From: Bacteroidota bacterium
Lineage (GTDB): Bacteria > Bacteroidota > Bacteroidia > Bacteroidales > WCHB1-69
Length of the DNA stretch: 5,818 bases
Direction of reading: 5' to 3'
NCBI GenBank assembly: GCA_023459435.1
Contig: JAEWUL010000189.1
Span: 1 to 5,818, forward strand
Below the pieces are notes generated by a model. The model did not search any database and was not told where the DNA came from. It saw nothing but the letters and a program-made list of their open reading frames with translations. Numbering within the stretch: position 1 is the first letter of the stretch; each line of letters begins with the position of its first letter. Positions 1 through 3,146 of this stretch are shown piece after piece. The translations under genes and the position numbers were made by a program.

Positions 1-33
1 AAAAGTTTCGGGGGGTATTTGTCTGTTTATCAT
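1..33 (-). CDS. possible start of a third operon gene, cut by the window edge
   Basis: Ten bases after the stop of the anti-sigma-like gene, an ATG at 33-31 opens a frame with no stop for all 11 visible codons (MINRQIPPETF). It would be the next gene of the same minus-strand transcript. No terminator-like hairpin is visible between the two, which fits continued transcription. The only purine-rich stretch, AAGG, sits just a few bases before the ATG, too close for a good ribosome site, but its absence is normal in Bacteroidota. Eleven codons are too few to identify a product, and an open frame of this length is expected by chance, so this is only a candidate. Confidence 0.25.
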   Translation of the reverse strand, partial: MINRQIPPETF

Positions 34-43
34 AGCCTTGATA

Positions 44-955
44 TTATCGAATTAGGTTTAGTGTTCCTTTGAGCATCTTGTCATCCCCTTTTTGATTTTT
101 GTATGTTATGATGTAAAAATAAGCTCCTTGTGGTGCATCCATGTTCTGGAATAGCCCATCCCATCCTTGTTGGATATCATTTGATTTATATACAATAATG
201 CCACCTCTCTGATAAATGGTGATTTCAAAACTGTCCACTTCCCAGTCTGCATATACGAAAAACAAGTCGTTTTTGCCATCATTGTTTGGTGTAAATCCTT
301 TTGGGATAAAAAGTTTCTTGTCTTCATCAGGATCTGTGGATAGGTGTGCGCGTTCTTCTTCTATAGCTTCTGTTGTATCTGGAATGGACGTTTTTGGTTC
401 AGTTTGTGAAGGTTTAGGTGTATTGTTTTTTACAAGATCGGGTTGTTTACTGTTGTTAGCTGGTGTAGTTTTAATCGTAGTAGGGTTCAGATTGGGTTCG
501 GTTGTCGTATTTTGAACGGGTTTGTTTTTAGAAACAGGTTCATTTTTAGAAATTACAGGATTGTTGTTTTTATTGGTGGGATCAGGTTTAGAAATGGAAA
601 CAGAAGATTGTTCCCTTTTTGAAACAGTTGGTTCGCTTTCCATCGAAGCTACAGGAGTTGTATAAGGCTCTTGTTGTGGTTCTGTAGGTTCACTGATTGT
701 GTTGTTTTGAATTGTTAGAACCTCAACTGTTTTTAAATCAGGGTTTTGGTTGTTCGAAATGGACCATAACACTGCCCCTGTAATCAAAACAATTGAAACG
801 GGAGTGATATAATACAATAATGCTCTTTTAATAAGAGCTGTTCTGTTGAATTTTTTTAATCCCTTATCATTCTGGATTTTAGTCCAGAATTGTTCTGTTA
901 CATCAGGTTTATACTGATCTAACTTCTCTTTGAAATATTGTCCAACCTCTTTCAT
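44..955 (-). CDS. anti-sigma-like single-pass membrane protein with C-terminal CHU_C (gliding motility/T9SS-type) domain
   Basis: 303 residues from the ATG at 955. A TTG two codons earlier (961) overlaps the sigma stop codon and is less likely. Residues 1-40 resemble the short cytoplasmic N-termini of Bacteroidota membrane proteins encoded after ECF sigma genes (FKEKLDQYKP, then W and I near 24-27). A Lys/Arg-rich patch (about 31-44) precedes one membrane span (about 45-66), predicting N-in/C-out topology. Residues about 67-213 are a low-complexity Pro/Thr/Asn/Ser/Lys linker with repeated (V/I)SKxxP motifs. Residues 216-303 are a CHU_C-type domain: FIPKGFTPNNDGKND near 216-230, GWDG at 264-267, GAYFY at 277-281. 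CHU_C normally ends large secreted type IX clients; here there is no signal peptide, only an uncleaved-looking anchor. The gene starts two bases after the sigma stop, suggesting translational coupling. I infer a regulator that holds the sigma factor and senses the envelope. The C-terminal domain call is firm; the anti-sigma role is inferred. Confidence 0.8.
   Translation of the reverse strand: MKEVGQYFKEKLDQYKPDVTEQFWTKIQNDKGLKKFNRTALIKRALLYYITPVSIVLITGAVLWSISNNQNPDLKTVEVLTIQNNTISEPTEPQQEPYTTPVASMESEPTVSKREQSSVSISKPDPTNKNNNPVISKNEPVSKNKPVQNTTTEPNLNPTTIKTTPANNSKQPDLVKNNTPKPSQTEPKTSIPDTTEAIEEERAHLSTDPDEDKKLFIPKGFTPNNDGKNDLFFVYADWEVDSFEITIYQRGGIIVYKSNDIQQGWDGLFQNMDAPQGAYFYIITYKNQKGDDKMLKGTLNLIR
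520..615 (-). repeat. imperfect short repeats in the linker-coding region
   Basis: Three imperfect copies of a roughly 20-base element containing TTTAGAAA (plus-strand reading) lie in this stretch. They encode the linker motifs ISKPDP, ISKNEP and VSKNKP of the anti-sigma-like protein. This looks like local duplication within a low-complexity, probably disordered region. The copies have diverged and are not an exact tandem array. Confidence 0.4.
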
Positions 956-957
956 AA

Positions 958-1497
958 TCAATTGAATTTATATTTTTCAATTATCTTTTTTTGTAATACA
1001 TGTTTGGCTTTGAAGAACTGGGATCTGGAAGTACCTTCAGAAATATTCAGCATGGCAGCGATCTCTTCATGTTTGTATCCATCAATAGCAAACAAGTTGA
1101 ATACCATTCTGTATCCATCCGGTAGTTCATTGACCATCTTGAGCATCTCATCTAATGAGATTTCAATTTCATCATCAATCGATAATTCCGGATAATCTTC
1201 GACCAACTCAATCTCAATCTCATTTTTTCTTTCAGAAACTTGTTTTCTGTACCAGGAGATAGCTGTTGTAACGGCAATTTTTCTAACCCAACCTTCAAAA
1301 GAACCTAAAAATTTAAAATTTTTGATGTATAAAAATACTTTAAGGAATGCATCCTGAAAAATGTCGTATGCGTCATTTTCATTTTTTGCAAATCTTAAAG
1401 CAATCCCCATCACCAACTTAGAGTGCTGATCATAAAGCATTTTCTGGCATTTTTCTCTACCATTCTGACACCCTTTTATGATCTCCTCTTCTGTCAT
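958..1497 (-). CDS. ECF-family RNA polymerase sigma factor (sigma-70 group 4)
   Basis: 179 residues from the ATG at 1497 (MTEEEIIKGC), the usual N-terminus of Bacteroidota ECF sigmas. An in-frame ATG at 1503 adds two residues and a TTG at 1506 adds three; no Shine-Dalgarno decides between them. Region 2 is at about 20-87, with core-binding DAYDIFQDAFLKVF at 42-55 and the -10-recognition part around FEGWVRKIAV (67-76). An acidic, variable linker spans about 88-120. Region 4 is at about 124-172, with LPDGYRMVF and the helix-turn-helix HEEIAAMLNISEGTSRSQ (143-160) contacting the -35 region. Length and region order match a minimal ECF sigma with no extra domain. The TGA is followed by TT and then the ATG of the membrane-anchored partner, the classic sigma/anti-sigma order. 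It probably directs polymerase to a small regulon, released by an envelope signal. The regulon cannot be read from this window. Confidence 0.93.
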   Translation of the reverse strand: MTEEEIIKGCQNGREKCQKMLYDQHSKLVMGIALRFAKNENDAYDIFQDAFLKVFLYIKNFKFLGSFEGWVRKIAVTTAISWYRKQVSERKNEIEIELVEDYPELSIDDEIEISLDEMLKMVNELPDGYRMVFNLFAIDGYKHEEIAAMLNISEGTSRSQFFKAKHVLQKKIIEKYKFN

Positions 1498-1516
1498 TAA
1501 CATCAATTATTTGTTA

Positions 1517-1534
1517 TAAGACATACCTGTCTTA
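1517..1534. promoter_or_regulatory. inverted repeat upstream of the sigma gene (operator or weak hairpin)
   Basis: TAAGACA-TACC-TGTCTTA is a perfect 7-bp inverted repeat around a 4-base centre. It lies in the gap between the stop of the Mpv17-like gene (1555) and the sigma start (1497/1503). In RNA it would form a small hairpin, but no U-run follows on the minus strand, so it is a poor intrinsic terminator. Its position just upstream of the sigma/anti-sigma pair also suits a dimeric regulator's operator. No convincing TAnnTTTG box is visible in this gap, so the sigma gene may be read from the upstream promoter or from one of another class. Confidence 0.4.
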
Positions 1535-1554
1535 AAAATGTTGCTTACAAGAAC

Positions 1555-2259
1555 TTATTTTGCTTCACTTTTGCTTTTAATGGCTGCAATAGATAGGATA
1601 AGCCCCAGCGCAATTCCAAGTAAAGCCGCAAAAAGAACCTGATACTGGGTTGGTAAAATAAATGTGATGGTGTGAGCCGGTATCCAGAAAAAAGGGATGG
1701 TTTTTTTGAATACAAAACCCCATTGTACTTTCCAGTTTAATTGTGCCATGATCTCTCCAAAAGGGAGCGGTGTCGTTAAGAAACTGAGTTTTCCTTTGCA
1801 ATTGGCGATATGGGTATCGGTTATTTTGTGAATGGTCATAAAAACGGGAGCAAAAGTGGTATTCATCATGACACTGATACAAAAAGCTCCAAAAAGTTTA
1901 AACCCTGAAAAAGAACCACTCATGGCTTCTGGCAGTTGGGTGAAAAAGTCAAATTTGCCTAAGTACATAGGTACTCCAAAACGAAAAACACCCATGGCAA
2001 TGGCAATCCACATCCCTAAAATACCCCATACCAATGCTCTTGGTAGTATTCCAAATCCTGGAGTGTTGTATTTCCCTGTTTTGATACGAAGACCCAACAC
2101 TTCTCCAAATGTGGCTAATATGGCAAATTTTAAAAAGGCCATGATTAATGGATGATTGATATTAAAGGTTGTGTACCAGTCGTATACAGGTTGGAAAATG
2201 AAAAATGGTGCAAAAAACAGGATCACTCCTAATAGCATGTAAAAGTCTACTCTCTTCAT
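1555..2259 (-). CDS. six-span integral membrane protein, Mpv17/PMP22-like
   Basis: 234 residues, ATG at 2259. Hydrophobic segments lie at about 6-26, 36-57, 73-97, 119-143, 180-202 and 205-228, followed by a short charged tail (KSKSEAK). I see similarity to eukaryotic Mpv17/PMP22 membrane proteins in four places: HPLIMAFLKFAILATFGEVLG (36 onward) matches the first Mpv17 helix pattern ending in GD/GE; an Arg-led helix at 74 corresponds to the second; NTTFAPVF (about 133-140) matches the F-A-P segment; WIPAHTITFILPTQYQVLF lines up with the family hallmark W-P-x-x-Q-x-x-N-F-x-x-V-P-x-x-Y-R. The Asn and Arg of that hallmark are replaced, so the match is distant. Mpv17-family proteins are reported as channels or metabolite-linked membrane proteins, but a bacterial role cannot be deduced. 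It has its own promoter-like box, faces away from the SDR gene and lies upstream of the sigma gene on the same strand. Confidence 0.6.
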   Translation of the reverse strand: MKRVDFYMLLGVILFFAPFFIFQPVYDWYTTFNINHPLIMAFLKFAILATFGEVLGLRIKTGKYNTPGFGILPRALVWGILGMWIAIAMGVFRFGVPMYLGKFDFFTQLPEAMSGSFSGFKLFGAFCISVMMNTTFAPVFMTIHKITDTHIANCKGKLSFLTTPLPFGEIMAQLNWKVQWGFVFKKTIPFFWIPAHTITFILPTQYQVLFAALLGIALGLILSIAAIKSKSEAK

Positions 2260-2275
2260 TGTTTAAAATTTTTGG

Positions 2276-2283
2276 CAAAAATA
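2276..2283 (-). promoter_or_regulatory. Bacteroidota -7 promoter box for the Mpv17-like gene
   Basis: On the minus strand this reads TATTTTTG, a full match to the TAnnTTTG consensus. It lies 16 bases before the ATG at 2259, implying a short leader of roughly ten bases. No TTG is found at the usual -33 spacing; the nearest upstream TTG is about 28 bases away, so the -33 element is weak or absent. Confidence 0.5.
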
Positions 2284-2332
2284 CGATAAATGAACCACAT
2301 AAAATGGAGAGCAAAAATTGGTATAATTTCAA

Positions 2333-2340
2333 TATCTTTG
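2333..2340 (+). promoter_or_regulatory. Bacteroidota -7 promoter box for the SDR gene
   Basis: TATCTTTG is a full match to TAnnTTTG and ends 27 bases before the ATG at 2368. A transcript from it would begin near 2346, which excludes the upstream in-frame ATG at 2290 and supports 2368 as the start. A TTG at 2318-2320 is only 12 bases upstream, short of the usual spacing, so the -33 element is unclear. Confidence 0.55.
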
Positions 2341-2367
2341 CATCAACAAATAACATATTATAACAGA

Positions 2368-3087
2368 ATGAAAATCATTATTTTAGGAGCAACATCAGGA
2401 TTAGGAAGAGGAACTGCTGAACTTTTTGCCGCCGCAGGTCACCAGGTTGGTATCGCCGGTAGGAGAGTGGAACGATTGGAGGAATTGGCTCAAAATTTTC
2501 CGGATCATGTCGTTTATGAAGTACTTGACGTAACCGATCCCCAACTGGAAAAGGGTATTGAACATTTAATCGGAAAACTAAATGGTTGTGACCTGTTTTT
2601 ATATTCATCCGGAGTGGGAAAAACCAATTTCGACATGGAGTTATCCAATGAACAATGGACCAATGATGTGAATATTACCGGATTTGTAAAAGCGGTTTGT
2701 TATATGTTTCAGTTTTTTAAAGCACAGGGACATGGCCATATTGCCGCTATCAGTTCTGTTGCCGGATTTAGAGGTATTGGTGGCTCTTCCGCTTATTCTG
2801 CAAGTAAAGGGTATCAAAGATTGTATCTCGAAGCGATGGCACACGCCTCCAATACACGAAAAGTTAACATCCAATATACGACAATTATTCCAGGATTTGT
2901 AGACACTGAAATCATTGCAGGTCAAAACTATCCTTTGACTTTATCCTGTGATAAAGCCGTTAAAATCATCTATCGTGGATTGTTAAAACAAAAAAGGAAA
3001 ATTTACGTGGATGGCAAGTGGAGATACATCTCGGGGTTGATGAAGATCATTCCGACCTGGATTTGGGAGAGGATGAAAATTAAATAG
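2368..3087 (+). CDS. classical short-chain dehydrogenase/reductase (SDR), probably NADP(H)-dependent
   Basis: 239 residues, a normal classical SDR length. The Rossmann nucleotide-binding motif is GATSGLG at 7-13 (GxxxGxG). GRR at 31-33 after the second strand favours the NADP phosphate, and Asp54 is the adenine-ring Asp. The catalytic tetrad is complete: Asn102 (VNITG), Ser130 (ISSVAG), Tyr143 and Lys147 (YSASK). PGFVDT at 175-180 is the usual segment after strand six. The substrate is unknown; substrate loops in this family are too variable to read. The last 28 residues are basic and rich in aromatic and aliphatic residues (KWRYISGLMKIIP, then TWIWERMKIK), which may form an amphipathic membrane-associating helix. 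The ATG at 2368 was chosen because an upstream in-frame ATG (2290) would add 26 non-conserved residues and lies before the likely promoter. It converges on the flavin/Fe-S gene and diverges from the Mpv17-like gene. Confidence 0.93.
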   Translation: MKIIILGATSGLGRGTAELFAAAGHQVGIAGRRVERLEELAQNFPDHVVYEVLDVTDPQLEKGIEHLIGKLNGCDLFLYSSGVGKTNFDMELSNEQWTNDVNITGFVKAVCYMFQFFKAQGHGHIAAISSVAGFRGIGGSSAYSASKGYQRLYLEAMAHASNTRKVNIQYTTIIPGFVDTEIIAGQNYPLTLSCDKAVKIIYRGLLKQKRKIYVDGKWRYISGLMKIIPTWIWERMKIK

Positions 3088-3142
3088 GCGAAAGGCTAAG
3101 GGCTAAAGGCTAAGGGCTAAAGGCTAAAGACACAAGGCGAAA
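3087..3142. repeat. GGCTAAA/GGCTAAG heptad array between convergent genes
   Basis: Eight consecutive 7-base units in perfect register: GGCGAAA, GGCTAAG, GGCTAAA, GGCTAAG, GGCTAAA, GGCTAAA, then the degenerate GACACAA and a final GGCGAAA. The first G is the last base of the SDR stop codon, and the array nearly reaches the stop of the opposite gene at 3147. A ninth, decayed unit GGTATTA (3143-3149) may follow. It has no inverted-repeat structure, so it is not an ordinary bidirectional terminator, yet it is the only sequence between the two convergent genes. Regularly spaced GG/GGG runs could in principle form a two-layer G-quadruplex on the plus strand. Function unknown. Confidence 0.85.
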
Positions 3143-3146
3143 GGTA

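Noticed and set aside
10..15. Run of six G as a phase-variation tract
   Set aside because: Six bases is short for a slippery contingency tract, and the frame it would affect is not established.
216..515. 99-codon open frame on the plus strand
   Set aside because: It lies antisense to the linker and CHU_C coding region; its valine/leucine/serine-rich product reflects the repetitive opposite strand and matches no known motif.
1307..1323. AT-rich palindrome AAAAATTT-A-AAATTTTT
   Set aside because: It lies inside the sigma coding sequence, where it encodes part of KNFKFLG; a low-complexity palindrome of this kind is likely by chance in AT-rich DNA.
1832..2155. 107-codon open frame on the plus strand
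   Set aside because: It is antisense to the six-span membrane protein, whose hydrophobicity pattern and promoter box make the minus frame the real gene; the plus product has no recognisable domain.
2290..2367. N-terminal extension of the SDR from an upstream ATG
   Set aside because: The added 26 residues precede a normal SDR N-terminus (MKIIILGATSG), and the TAnnTTTG box at 2333-2340 lies inside the extension.
3087..3142. Telomere-like or CRISPR-like array
   Set aside because: GGCTAAA resembles the plant telomere unit CCCTAAA only superficially, and seven-base units without spacers are not CRISPR.
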